In this document: piece after piece, positions 7,916-16,416 of the stretch
How the letters are laid out: each line of letters opens with the position of its first letter
Numbering within the stretch: position 1 is the stretch's first letter
Source: Streptomyces sp. NRRL WC-3742
Lineage (GTDB): Bacteria > Actinomycetota > Actinomycetes > Streptomycetales > Streptomycetaceae
DNA length: 64,000 nt
Direction: 5' to 3'
Assembly: GCF_000720635.1 (NCBI RefSeq)
Contig: NZ_JOCF01000003.1
Location: forward strand, 1 to 64,000
The notes under the pieces: model-generated
Seen by the model: the letters and a program-made list of their open reading frames with translations, nothing else
Database searches by the model: none
What the model was told of the DNA's origin: nothing
Program-made: the position numbers and the translations under genes

Positions 7916-8164
7916 ATGACCCGCGAAGAGATCGTCACCGCCCTGGCCGAGATCCTCAACGAGGTGGCCGACACCGACCCGGCCCTGGTCACCGAGGACA
8001 AGTCCTTCGTCGAGGACCTGGACGTCGACTCCCTCGCCATGGTCGAGGTGATCGTCGCCGCCGAGGAGCGCTTCGACATCCAGCTCCCCGAGGAGGAACT
8101 CAAGGAGCTCCGGCTGGTGTCCGACGTCGTCGTGCGCATCGAGAAGCAGCTCCAGCCCGCCTGA
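7916..8164 (+). CDS. Acyl carrier protein
   Basis: An 82-residue acidic four-helix carrier. Ser39 in DVDSLAM is the phosphopantetheine site, and helix II continues as VEVIVAAEERFDI, typical of type II FAS/PKS carriers. An AGAAGGAAG ribosome site precedes the ATG. It lies between the diiron protein and the P450, so oxidations may happen on the ACP-bound chain, and it is the probable carrier for the ketosynthase, malonyltransferase-like protein and enoyl reductase of the neighbouring operons. The phosphopantetheinyl transferase at 17967 would activate it. Confidence 0.96.
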   Translation: MTREEIVTALAEILNEVADTDPALVTEDKSFVEDLDVDSLAMVEVIVAAEERFDIQLPEEELKELRLVSDVVVRIEKQLQPA

Positions 8165-8229
8165 TCCCCCCGTCGCGTCCGGCCGGCCAGTACACCCCCT
8201 GGCCGGCCGGACCCATTCCAGGAGCACCC

Positions 8230-9465
8230 ATGACCGAAGCCACCGCGGTCCGCCGGGCCGTCCGCTCGCTGTTCGACCCCCGCGGCTGCCCCGACCCCTA
8301 CCCGCACTACGCCGTGCTGCGCACGCACGCCCCGGCCCTGCGCCTCCCGGACGGCCGCATCCTGCTCAGCCGTCACGCCGAGTGCGACCGGGTGCTCCGC
8401 AACCCGGCCTTCCGGGTCGAGGACGAGCAGTGGATGGACGCCAACCTGCCCGGGGCCGGCGAACACCCGGCCGTCCACTCGCTGATGGCCGAGATGGTCA
8501 ACTGCAACCCGCCGCACCACGAACGCCTGCGCCGGCTGGTCGGCACCGCGTTCAGCCCGCGCCGGATCGCCGAACTGCGCCCCGCCGTCACCGCCCTGGT
8601 CGACTCCCTCCTCGACCGGCTGGCGGCCGGAGCGGGCGCGGGCGCGGCGGTGGACTTCATGAGCGGCTTCGCGCTGCCGCTGCCGATCACCGTCATCGGC
8701 GAACTGCTCGGCCTGCCCGAGGCGGACCGGGCCTGGTTCGCGCCGCGCGTGGAGGCCGTCACCCGGGCCATCGAGCAGGACCTCACCGGGGAGGCCCTGA
8801 AAACCGCCGACCGCGCCGTCGAGGAACTCTGGGAACGCCTGGGCGACCTCGTCGAACAGCGCCGCCGGGACCCCCGCCCCGACCTCGTCTCCACCCTGAT
8901 CGCCGCCCGCGAGGCCGACGGCGACCGCCTCAGCCGGCGCGAACTGCTCGCCAACCTCGTCCTGTTGTACTCGGCCGGCTACGAGACCACCAGCAACCTG
9001 CTCGGCAACGGCCTGGCCACCCTCCTCTCCCGGCCCGAGCTGCTGGCCCGGCTGCGCGCCGAGAGCGGGCGCATCGGCCCCTGGGTGGAGGAGATGCTCC
9101 GCCACACCCCGCCGATCACCCTCGCCTCCCGCTGGGCCGCCGAGGACACCGAACTCGCGGGCGTGCCCCTGCGGCGCGGCGCCGAGGTCCTGCTGCTGCT
9201 CGGCAGCGCCAACCGCGACGAGAGCCGCTACCCGGACCCGGACCGCTTCGACCCCGACCGCCCCGTCGCCGCCAACCTCGCCTTCGGCGCGGGCGCCCAC
9301 TACTGCCTGGGCGCCGTGCTGGCCCGGATGGAGGCCGAGATCGCCTTCCCCGCGCTGCTGGCCCGCTTCCCCGACATCGCCCTCGCCCAACTGCCCGAGC
9401 GGCGCCAGGGGTTCGGCGCGCTGAACGGGTTCGCCGAACTGCCGCTGCTGCTGGGCACCCGGTGA
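8230..9465 (+). CDS. Cytochrome P450
   Basis: A soluble 411-residue bacterial P450. Cys359 in FGAGAHYCLG is the haem thiolate ligand, Glu288 and Arg291 form the K-helix ExxR pair, and the I-helix oxygen-activation motif is AGYETTS at 249-255, with Gly-Tyr in place of the common Gly-His or Gly-Asp. It is last in the diiron-ACP-P450 operon, preceded by an AGGAG site. Likely roles are hydroxylation of the lipid chain, bound to ACP or after peptide attachment. The redox partners are not in the window. Confidence 0.95.
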   Translation: MTEATAVRRAVRSLFDPRGCPDPYPHYAVLRTHAPALRLPDGRILLSRHAECDRVLRNPAFRVEDEQWMDANLPGAGEHPAVHSLMAEMVNCNPPHHERLRRLVGTAFSPRRIAELRPAVTALVDSLLDRLAAGAGAGAAVDFMSGFALPLPITVIGELLGLPEADRAWFAPRVEAVTRAIEQDLTGEALKTADRAVEELWERLGDLVEQRRRDPRPDLVSTLIAAREADGDRLSRRELLANLVLLYSAGYETTSNLLGNGLATLLSRPELLARLRAESGRIGPWVEEMLRHTPPITLASRWAAEDTELAGVPLRRGAEVLLLLGSANRDESRYPDPDRFDPDRPVAANLAFGAGAHYCLGAVLARMEAEIAFPALLARFPDIALAQLPERRQGFGALNGFAELPLLLGTR

Positions 9466-9480
9466 CCCGGCCCACCCGGA

Positions 9481-9528
9481 GCACGTCCGGCCCCACCGCT
9501 GCCCGCGCAGCGGTGGGGCCGGACGTGC
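9481..9528. terminator. Bidirectional terminator between P450 and 2TM genes
   Basis: A perfect 21-base inverted repeat (arms 9481-9501 and 9508-9528) with loop CCCGCG lies between two convergent genes. This is the strongest terminator-like hairpin of the cluster. Confidence 0.85.
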
Positions 9529-9547
9529 ACGTGAGGTAGCAGGTGCG

Positions 9548-9853
9548 TCAGACCTCGGACCCGGCCTTGGCCTTCTTCTTCCTGCGCGGGAAGAACGTGT
9601 AGGACCACGACCAGATGGTGTCGATGATCCAGATCGTCAGCCAGACCCGCCCGATCCACATCCACACGCCGCGCTGCTCGGGGTCGATCGGCCGGCCGGT
9701 CGCCCAGTGCACCAGCCACGAGCGCCCGACGGCCCACAACACCGCCTGGACGACGACGAAGGCGACCGTGTGGAACAGCCAGTCCCGCCGCTCCTTGCTC
9801 GCGTGCGCCTTCGCCTCGGCCTTCTCCTCAGCGCTCAGCTCGTCCCATGCCAT
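9548..9853 (-). CDS. Small two-helix membrane protein (2TM domain)
   Basis: A 101-residue protein with a charged N-terminal helix rich in Glu, Ala and Lys (residues 4-24), two hydrophobic segments (about 27-47 and 63-90) and a basic C-terminus, FFPRRKKKAK. This architecture matches the 2TM domain family seen beside bacterial regulators and transporters. The ATG at 9853 is supported by GAGAGGGAG in front and lies inside the 3' end of the MFS gene, a 26-base overlap that suggests coupling. Its job is unknown. A helper of the exporter or an immunity factor would fit the place, but this is inference. Confidence 0.75.
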   Translation of the reverse strand: MAWDELSAEEKAEAKAHASKERRDWLFHTVAFVVVQAVLWAVGRSWLVHWATGRPIDPEQRGVWMWIGRVWLTIWIIDTIWSWSYTFFPRRKKKAKAGSEV

Positions 9854-11075
9854 GGCTCCACTCCCTCTCTTCCACGCGGCCGTCCCCTTCCGGCAGCCGC
9901 AACACTCGTACGGCGAACGGCGCCGCCGTGGCACAGGCGGCGGCCGCGCCGGCCGCCACCGCGCAGGCCCAGCCCCAGCCCCGCCACTCGTAGACCGCGC
10001 CCATGAGCACCGGCCCGGCCAGGACCCCGGCCAGCCGCGCGCTCTCGTACAGCCCCATCGCCCGGCCCACCCGCGCCCCGCCGGCGGCGGCCACCGTCGC
10101 CTGCTCCACCGGCAGCTGCGCCGAGAAGCAGGCCGCGGCCAGCGCCCACAGCACCGCGATCACCACCGGGCCGGAGGCCGCCCCCAGCGCGCCCGCGAAC
10201 ACGGCCGAGGCGACGAACGCGACGGTCATCGTGCGGGTGCGCCCCAGCCGGTCGGTCACCAGGTGCGCGTACTTCGGCACCAGGACGAACACCGCGAACC
10301 CGGGCGCGAACACCCAGGCGATCTGCACCGGCTGGAGGCCCAGGTCGCGCTGCAGGCGCAGCAGCAGGAGCATCCACAGGCCGGCCTCCGCCCCCGCCGT
10401 GACGGCGGTCGCCGACATCAGCGGCAGCAGCCGGCGCAGCGGCGCCGCCTCCCCGGAGGGGGAGACGGCCGCGACGTCACCGGCGTTCGCCGACCGGGGC
10501 CCGGATCGCGCACCGGCCACGAGCAGCACGCACGCGATGGCGCAGGCCGCGCTGCTCAGCCCGAACAGCAGCGGGTAGCCGCCGTCGTCCAGGGCCGAGA
10601 ACGCGACCAGGTAGCCGATGAACGCCCCCTCGCCGGAGGCCGCCAGCAGGCTGCCGTACGCGGCGGAGCCGGCGTCGGAGAGGTGGCGGCCGGTCCAGGT
10701 GTCCAGCGAGACCCAGAACAGGGCCCCGCCCGCACCGCCCACCGCGGCCGCCGCGAACGCCAGGGGCAGTGACGGGGCCAGCGCGTACCCGGCGAAGGAC
10801 ACCGCGTACAGCCCGGCGCCCACCGCGGCGATGCGCCGCGGGTCCAGCCGGTCCGCGAGCTCGCCCGCCAGCGGACGCACCAGGAGCGACAGCGCCGCCT
10901 CCACGGCGATCAGCGCACCGATCGCCGTGGGCCCGGCCTTCAGCGCGGAGCCGGCCCACAGCGGCAGCAGGAAGTCCAGCACCTCGGCCGACGCCCCGGC
11001 CAGGGCGACGGCCGAGCGGACGGTGCGGCCGATCCGCTCGGCGATCTCGCCGGGGTCAGCGCTGTGAGCGCTCAC
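9828..11075 (-). CDS. MFS transporter, probable product exporter
   Basis: A 415-residue major facilitator protein with about twelve hydrophobic segments and the cytoplasmic loop signature RPLAGELADRLDPRR after helix 2. It starts with GTG at 11075, overlapping the stop of the malonyltransferase-like gene (GTGA), and overlaps the 2TM gene at its end. It is fourth in the operon with the ALDH-like, ThDP and malonyltransferase-like genes, so it probably exports the mature peptide-lipid or an intermediate. No LanT-type peptidase-ABC transporter is visible in the cluster, which leaves this protein and the MFS protein at 15000 as the only candidate exporters seen. Confidence 0.88.
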   Translation of the reverse strand: MSAHSADPGEIAERIGRTVRSAVALAGASAEVLDFLLPLWAGSALKAGPTAIGALIAVEAALSLLVRPLAGELADRLDPRRIAAVGAGLYAVSFAGYALAPSLPLAFAAAAVGGAGGALFWVSLDTWTGRHLSDAGSAAYGSLLAASGEGAFIGYLVAFSALDDGGYPLLFGLSSAACAIACVLLVAGARSGPRSANAGDVAAVSPSGEAAPLRRLLPLMSATAVTAGAEAGLWMLLLLRLQRDLGLQPVQIAWVFAPGFAVFVLVPKYAHLVTDRLGRTRTMTVAFVASAVFAGALGAASGPVVIAVLWALAAACFSAQLPVEQATVAAAGGARVGRAMGLYESARLAGVLAGPVLMGAVYEWRGWGWACAVAAGAAAACATAAPFAVRVLRLPEGDGRVEEREWSHGMGRAER

Positions 11076-12001
11076 GGAGCCACCACGGCGGTGTCGCGCG
11101 ACCCTGCCAGGGCGAGCTTGGGGGAGACCACCCTGGTCCGGAACGTCGTGTTGGTGATCCGGGCGAACATGTTCCGCGGGCCGGGGATCCACACCTCCTC
11201 GGTGCCGGCGGCGCGCAGGCCGTCCACCACCGTGCGCCAGTGCACCGGGGTGGTCCAGCCGTCCAGGAGGTCGTGCTTGATCTCCTCCGGATCCGTCAGC
11301 AGCCGGCCGTCCACGTCCGACACCAGCGGTATCCGCGCCTCGTGCCACGGCACCGTGCCGTACACCTCCTCCAGCAGCCGCGCCCGCAGCGGCGCCACCG
11401 CCGAGCAGTGCTCGGCCCGGTTCATGGTGTAGAAGGGGAAGCCGCCCTCCTCCCGCACCCGCCGTTCGAAGCGCTCCAGCGCGGGCAGCGAGCCGGAGAC
11501 GGCGTGCACCGCCTCGTCCAGCACCACCGAGAGCTCCAACCAGCCCTCCTCGTCCCGGGCCTGCGCGAGCAGCCGCTCGACCGTCTCGTACGGCAGCCGG
11601 TAGAAGAAGTGGCAGCCGAGGGGCTCGGCCAGGTTCTCGAAGTAGTCCCGCTCCACCACCACGCTGCGCCGGATCAGCTCCAGGCTCTCGGGGTAACTCA
11701 GCACCCCCGCCCGGACGGTGGCCATGAACGCCCCGAAGCTCTGCCCGCCGCACACGGAGGGCGCCACCCCGTACTCCCGCTCGGCCCACTCCGCCAGCGC
11801 GAGGGTGACGGCCATGAACCCGGCCTCGTACACCTCCCAGTCGTAGATCGCCGCGTCGCGGTACGCCTCGATGAGGCGGTAGCCCAGCACCTCGTCGGCC
11901 TGCGCGAAGTACCGCCGCGCCCGCTGGTCGCGGGCCACGAACTCGGCGACGGCGTCGTACCTGGTGGGGATGAGCCCTGGGAAGAACAGTGCCACGGACA
12001 T
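11072..12001 (-). CDS. ACP S-malonyltransferase-like acyltransferase (FabD family)
   Basis: A 309-residue acyltransferase of the FabD/AT fold. Ser88 sits in GGQSFGA, a variant of the usual GHSLG elbow, and His198 in RAEHCSA corresponds to the catalytic His of the AFHS-type motif. Arg111 or Arg112 is at the place of the malonyl-binding Arg. The Gln before the nucleophile and the divergent His motif (EHCS) suggest an unusual acyl group or partner rather than housekeeping malonyl-CoA. It follows the ThDP enzyme with a 3-base gap and overlaps the MFS start. In this cluster it should load extender units on the discrete ACP. Confidence 0.82.
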   Translation of the reverse strand: MSVALFFPGLIPTRYDAVAEFVARDQRARRYFAQADEVLGYRLIEAYRDAAIYDWEVYEAGFMAVTLALAEWAEREYGVAPSVCGGQSFGAFMATVRAGVLSYPESLELIRRSVVVERDYFENLAEPLGCHFFYRLPYETVERLLAQARDEEGWLELSVVLDEAVHAVSGSLPALERFERRVREEGGFPFYTMNRAEHCSAVAPLRARLLEEVYGTVPWHEARIPLVSDVDGRLLTDPEEIKHDLLDGWTTPVHWRTVVDGLRAAGTEEVWIPGPRNMFARITNTTFRTRVVSPKLALAGSRDTAVVAP

Positions 12002-12004
12002 GCG

Positions 12005-13747
12005 TCACCCCTGGTTCGTCTGCTGCTGGGCCGGTGCCGGGAAGTCTCCGTCCGGCTCGTCCACGCCCGGCGGGCGGTCGCTCAGGCTCACGGCCGCCTC
12101 GACGACGGCGCTGCGCCCGGCGGTGCACTCGGCCCAGGCGGAGGCGAGCGCCTCGCCGAGCTCCTCCGCGCGCTCGACGCGCCGGTACCACAGGCCGAGG
12201 TCGCGGGCCTGGCCCGCGGTGCCGGTGGCGCGGCCGGGGACGGCGAACTCGAAGCCGGGGTCGGGCCCGCAGACGCGGTCCAGGTTCGCCTGGAGCCAGC
12301 CGTACCCGCCGTTGTCGAGCACGACGTACAGCACCGGCGCCGGGACGCCGACCAGCGTGGGCAGTTCGCCGCGGAAGATGTTGAACGCGCCGTCGCCGGC
12401 CAGCGCCACCACCGGCCGCCCGGGCGCGGCCAGCGCCGCACCGAGCGCTGCGGCGGCGCCGAAGCCGAGCGGTGTCTGCTCGCTGGGGACGATCGAGCCG
12501 CCGGCCGAGCGGCAGGTCCAGTGCGGGTAGAAGTACGACCACATGTCCTGGAGGCCGTTCTCCTGCACCAGGATCCGGTCCTCCGGCACCGCCCGGTCGA
12601 CCGCCTCCAGCACCTGCGCGACCGTCACCGCCCCTTCGGGGACGGCCAGTCGGGCCTCCTCGGCGCGCTTGGAGGCGGCCTCGAACAGCTCGGTGCGCGC
12701 CTCCCGCACCAGTTCCGCCCAGTCGCGGGCGCCGGGGCGGGCGGCCAGGGCCGCGGTCCAGCCGGCCACCGTACGGGCCACGTCGCCCAGGACGTTCAGA
12801 CCGGGTGAGGCGGTGACCACCGAGTCCTCGCCCGCGACCACCTGGATCACCGGCAGGGCGCCGCGCTCGGGCCAGCCGAAGGTCGCGGTCTCCTCCAGCC
12901 GGCTGCCGAGCGCCACCACGAGGTCCGCCCGGTGCCACAGCCGGGCCACCGGCTCCTGCGCGTACAGGCCCGCGACCCCGCAGTACAGCGGGTGGTCCTC
13001 GGAGACGGTGCCGCGCCCGGAGGCGGTCACGAAGACCGGGGCGCCCAGCAGTTCGGCGAGGCGCTCGATCGCGCCGTCCCCGTTGCGGTGCCGCGCTCCG
13101 CCGCCCACCAGCAGCAGCGGCCGGCGAGCCGCCGCGATCCGCTCGGCGCTCGCGCGCAGCACGTCCTCGTCGGGGCCCAGCCGCTGCGGCCGGGAGTCGC
13201 GCCAGGCGGCGGGGCGGGGGACGGTCTGCGGGCCGACCTGCTCGGCGATCTCCAGGTAGACCGGGCCCGGGGTGCCGTTGACGGCCGCCGCCACCGCCCG
13301 CTCCAGGGCGGCGGGCAACTGCTCCGGGCGGTCGACCCGTTCGGCCCGCTTGACGAAGGGGCGGACCGCGCTCAGCTGGTCCAGCTCCTGGAAGGCCCCG
13401 GTGCCGAGGCTCTCCAGCGCGGTGCCGCCCGCCAGCAGGACGACCGGGGCGGCGGCGCTGCGGGCCTCCAGCAGCCCGGTCAGCGTGTTGGTCAGGGCCG
13501 GGCCCTTGCCGACCACGCACACGGCCGGCCCGCCCCGGGCCAGGGCGTGGCCGGTGGCCATGTACAGGGCGTTGCGCTGGTCCCGGCAGAGCACCACGGT
13601 GGTGTCGGTGTCCTTCAGCGCGGCGAGGAGGTCCATGTCGTCGCCGGGCAGGCCGAAGACGGTGTTCACCCCGAGGTGGGCGAGGTGGTCCGCGACGGCG
13701 AACCAGGCGCCGGGGTACGGGGGTCGGACGTCGGGGCGGTGGGTCAC
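12005..13747 (-). CDS. Thiamine-diphosphate-dependent enzyme, acetolactate-synthase-like
   Basis: A 580-residue three-domain ThDP enzyme of the acetolactate synthase/decarboxylase superfamily. The diphosphate-binding motif is GDGAFN followed by DNGGYGW. The usual catalytic Glu that activates the cofactor (RHEQ in acetolactate synthases) is replaced by Asp56 in CRDQRNA, a rare change. The GTG start at 13747 overlaps the ALDH stop (GTGA), so the two proteins are made together. Family chemistry is 2-oxoacid decarboxylation followed by transfer to an aldehyde or thioester. Paired with an aldehyde-producing or aldehyde-using partner, it may make an acyloin or shorten or extend a chain. The substrate is unknown. 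Confidence 0.85.
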   Translation of the reverse strand: MTHRPDVRPPYPGAWFAVADHLAHLGVNTVFGLPGDDMDLLAALKDTDTTVVLCRDQRNALYMATGHALARGGPAVCVVGKGPALTNTLTGLLEARSAAAPVVLLAGGTALESLGTGAFQELDQLSAVRPFVKRAERVDRPEQLPAALERAVAAAVNGTPGPVYLEIAEQVGPQTVPRPAAWRDSRPQRLGPDEDVLRASAERIAAARRPLLLVGGGARHRNGDGAIERLAELLGAPVFVTASGRGTVSEDHPLYCGVAGLYAQEPVARLWHRADLVVALGSRLEETATFGWPERGALPVIQVVAGEDSVVTASPGLNVLGDVARTVAGWTAALAARPGARDWAELVREARTELFEAASKRAEEARLAVPEGAVTVAQVLEAVDRAVPEDRILVQENGLQDMWSYFYPHWTCRSAGGSIVPSEQTPLGFGAAAALGAALAAPGRPVVALAGDGAFNIFRGELPTLVGVPAPVLYVVLDNGGYGWLQANLDRVCGPDPGFEFAVPGRATGTAGQARDLGLWYRRVERAEELGEALASAWAECTAGRSAVVEAAVSLSDRPPGVDEPDGDFPAPAQQQTNQG

Positions 13748-14940
13748 GGTCGGCCTTCCGGGAGGTGCTCGGCGACTGCCTTGGAGATCAGGATCGGTTC
13801 GACCCACTGATCGGAGCCGTCGGTGATGTAGTTCGCCTGCCGCCCGTAGCCGCCGAAGGGCGCGTTGCCGTCGTCGACGGCGAGCAGGGTGGTGTCGGTG
13901 GTCACGGTGGTCCGTCGGGCGAGGGCCCTGACGAGGTCGGGGGCGTGGCCGTAGACGGTGGAGCCCAGGGCCCGCTCGGTGAACATGCCGGTGGTCAGGA
14001 CGGCGGCGAGGGACAGCTCGTCCCGGTAGGGCGTCAGGTTGAAGACGGGGGCGAAGAACTCCGGCACCTGGGTGCGCGGGGTGGCCGGCGGACCGAGGAC
14101 CACGGCCGGGTCCACCCGGCGGTCGGCGAAGTCCACCGCGCCGCCGTGCACGATCCGCTCCCGGTGCCGGGCCAGGAACAGCGCCGCCTCCTCCAGCGCG
14201 CCCTCGTAGAACAGCGGGCCGTAGTCGGCGTCCGGCTCGGTGTACGGGCCGTGGCGCAGGCCCTTGAGCTCGGTGACCAGGGCGTCCAGGAACGGGGTCA
14301 GCAGGCTCTCGTGCACGCACAGCAGGTCCGGGCCCAGGCAGTCCTGGCCGGCGTTCAGCAGCCGGATCTCCACCACGTCGCGGGCGGCCCGGGCCAGGTC
14401 GGCGCCGGGGGCGACCACGAAGGGGTTGACGCCCGAGCCCAGGAACAGGAACAGCTGCCCGGGGGCGAGCTGGGAGCGGACCTGCTCGGCGTTGCGGTAG
14501 GCCCCGGTGAAGACGACCACGTCAGCGCGCAGGGCCTCCTCCTCCAGGAAGTCCCGCTGGCTGGTGGTGGCCAGTTCGACCGGCAGGCCGTGCACCGGCG
14601 CGAGCATCGCGTGCAGCCGCGCCATCTGGTCCTTGACCTGGCTGGACGGGCGGAACACCAGGCGGCGGGTGTAGAGCGAGGGGACGAGGAGGTAGAGCAC
14701 GTAGGAGTAGAGGATCAGGTTGGACGGCATGAAGACCGCGGAGCGCGAGACCTCATGCGGGCGGTGGCGGGCCACCTCGGCGTCGGCGCCGTCCAGGGTG
14801 GCGAGGGCCGCTTCCACCTCGTAACCGGCGGCCCGATGAGTGGAAATCTCGCAGAGCAGTGCGCGTACTTGCTCGGCATGGTCGGCCAGGAAGTCGCGGA
14901 CCTGGCGCAGCGCCGCCGACCGTGCGGAGACGGTGGTCAT
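13744..14940 (-). CDS. Aldehyde-dehydrogenase-superfamily enzyme, possible acyl-thioester reductase
   Basis: A 398-residue protein with the ALDH fold. The catalytic Cys201 lies in LNAGQDCLGPD, and the C-terminal GNAPFGGYGRQANY is the usual ALDH end motif. The general-base motif ELGGK is replaced by FLGSG (166-170), so the Glu that deacylates the enzyme in aldehyde oxidation is absent. Loss of that Glu is seen in CoA-acylating and acyl-reducing relatives, so reduction of an acyl thioester to an aldehyde, or the reverse, is more likely than simple oxidation. At 398 residues it is also shorter than common ALDHs (about 450-500). AGGAGG is placed well before the ATG at 14940. First gene of the ALDH-ThDP-transferase-MFS-2TM operon. 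Confidence 0.82.
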   Translation of the reverse strand: MTTVSARSAALRQVRDFLADHAEQVRALLCEISTHRAAGYEVEAALATLDGADAEVARHRPHEVSRSAVFMPSNLILYSYVLYLLVPSLYTRRLVFRPSSQVKDQMARLHAMLAPVHGLPVELATTSQRDFLEEEALRADVVVFTGAYRNAEQVRSQLAPGQLFLFLGSGVNPFVVAPGADLARAARDVVEIRLLNAGQDCLGPDLLCVHESLLTPFLDALVTELKGLRHGPYTEPDADYGPLFYEGALEEAALFLARHRERIVHGGAVDFADRRVDPAVVLGPPATPRTQVPEFFAPVFNLTPYRDELSLAAVLTTGMFTERALGSTVYGHAPDLVRALARRTTVTTDTTLLAVDDGNAPFGGYGRQANYITDGSDQWVEPILISKAVAEHLPEGRP

Positions 14941-14967
14941 GCATCCCTCCTCAAACTGGGGTCCATG

Positions 14968-14994
14968 GTGAGTCAGAGTCAAGTAAGAGTCATC
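14968..14994. promoter_or_regulatory. Operator-like GAGTCA repeats upstream of the ALDH-ThDP operon
   Basis: The 59-base gap between the second MFS gene and the ALDH gene holds ggtgagtcaga (14968-14978), tcagagtcaag (14973-14983, 9 of 11 positions of CTTGAGTCAAG) and aagagtcatcg (14986-14996). Together with the copies at 6791-6915 and 16271-16306 this marks a promoter controlled with the rest of the cluster. Confidence 0.55.
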
Positions 14995-14999
14995 GATTG

Positions 15000-16280
15000 T
15001 CAAGGGGAGTCATGAAGCGGCGCCGGGCCTCCCAGCGTCCGGATCGACCGGGAGCGCCAGCAGGCCGCGACCACCAGCAGGTAGCAGCCGGCGATCGCCA
15101 GTACCGTCCCGCGCAGCCCCAGCCAGCCCAGGGCCAGGACCGCGGCCGACGCCCCCAGGGGCACGGCGGCCATCCCGACGGTGTCCACGGCCGAGGCCAC
15201 CCGGCCGAACAGCGGTGCCGGAACGCCGTTCTGCAGGGCGCTCGCGCGGATCGGGCCCACCGGGGCGGCCACCGCGCCGAGCAGTCCGAGCAGGGCGCAG
15301 GAGGCGGCCAGTCCCGGCAGGGCGGCCAGGGAGGCGATCAGCAGTCCGACGGCCAGGCCGGAGCCCAGCAGTGCGGAGCGGTGGGCGATGCGGTGGCCGA
15401 GTGCGGCGTAGCCCACCGTGCCCGCGAGCATCCCGACGCCGAAGGAGGTGAGCAGCGCCCCGAAGGCGAGCGGGGTGCCCAGCTGCTGGAAGGCGTAGGT
15501 GACCAGGACGACTCCGGACAGGCCGCTGTCCAGGGCGTTGAACGCGGTGCCCGCGCCGGCCAGCGTGCGCAGCAGCCGGTGGCTCCACAAGGTCCGCAGG
15601 CCGGTGGTGAGTTCGGACAGGTAGGCGCGGGGGCCGGTGCTCCTTCCGGTGTCCGTACGGGTGGCTCCGGTGTCCGGGCGGGTGGTGTCCGGGCGGGGGA
15701 TGCCGAACGCGATGGCGGCGCCCGCGAGCAGGCAGCCGGCCGCGTCCGCCGCCAGTACCCCGTCCGTGCCCACGAGGACGGCGAGCGCCCCGCCGAGCGG
15801 CACACCGAACAGCTGGGCGCCCTGGTGCACCCCGGCGAGCAGGGAGTTCGCCCGCTCCAGCGGCATGCCCGCCGTGCCGGCCAGGCCCGGGACCATCCCG
15901 CTGACCGCCGCCACTCCCGGCACCTCCAGGATCGTGGCCGCCGCCATCAGGCCGATCAGGAGGGGGAAGTCCAGCCGGTCGAGGTGGTGCAGGAGCGGCA
16001 CCAGGGCCGCGGCCGCGCCACCGGACAGGTACGCGGTCACCGCCATCCGCCGGAATCCCCACCGGTCCACCAGGGGCCCCGCCAGTACTCCGGCCAGCCC
16101 GGAGGTGACCGCGCCCACCGCCAGCAGCACGCCGGTGCGTGCGGGGCTGCCGGTGGTCTGCAGGACGAACCAGGGCACGGCGGTGATCATCATCGCCTCG
16201 CCCAGGGAGCCGATCAGCACGGCCGCGAGCAAGGTGTGGATACCGCGACGTCGGATCAAGGGTGATGACATCTGAGTCAT
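15000..16280 (-). CDS. MFS transporter, probable resistance or export
   Basis: A 426-residue major facilitator protein with about twelve hydrophobic helices, starting from LLAAVLIGSLGEAMMITAVPWF and carrying the loop motif PLVDRWGFRR. A second ATG at 16271 would drop three residues. Neither start has a good ribosome site, and the operator-like motif tctgagtcatg overlaps the first ATG, so the mRNA may be leaderless. It is divergent from the XRE regulator, a common layout for an efflux pump and its control gene. It may give self-protection, while the other MFS protein (9828) exports product. Confidence 0.85.
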   Translation of the reverse strand: MTQMSSPLIRRRGIHTLLAAVLIGSLGEAMMITAVPWFVLQTTGSPARTGVLLAVGAVTSGLAGVLAGPLVDRWGFRRMAVTAYLSGGAAAALVPLLHHLDRLDFPLLIGLMAAATILEVPGVAAVSGMVPGLAGTAGMPLERANSLLAGVHQGAQLFGVPLGGALAVLVGTDGVLAADAAGCLLAGAAIAFGIPRPDTTRPDTGATRTDTGRSTGPRAYLSELTTGLRTLWSHRLLRTLAGAGTAFNALDSGLSGVVLVTYAFQQLGTPLAFGALLTSFGVGMLAGTVGYAALGHRIAHRSALLGSGLAVGLLIASLAALPGLAASCALLGLLGAVAAPVGPIRASALQNGVPAPLFGRVASAVDTVGMAAVPLGASAAVLALGWLGLRGTVLAIAGCYLLVVAACWRSRSIRTLGGPAPLHDSP

Positions 16281-16306
16281 GGATAATTACATTACCTTGA
16301 CTCAAG
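16271..16306. promoter_or_regulatory. Perfect CTTGACTCAAG operator between MFS and XRE genes
   Basis: The 11-base palindrome CTTGACTCAAG is found complete at 16296-16306, with a second partial copy tctgagtcatg at 16271-16281, overlapping the MFS start. Its place between the regulator gene and its divergent neighbour is where an autoregulating repressor or activator would bind. Confidence 0.65.
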
Positions 16307-16416
16307 CTGGGAGAAGGCTGAAAAGCACGGATGACTGACTTGAGAATTCGGTAGACTCCGCAGTCACAGTTCTTTGCTGCCCATCCGATGGCGTCCCCTT
16401 CGAACACCAGCGAGCG

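Noticed and set aside
13744..14940. Calling the ALDH-fold enzyme LuxC
   Set aside because: The Cys motif and C-terminal GGYGR motif are of the ALDH superfamily; LuxC similarity is only functional speculation.
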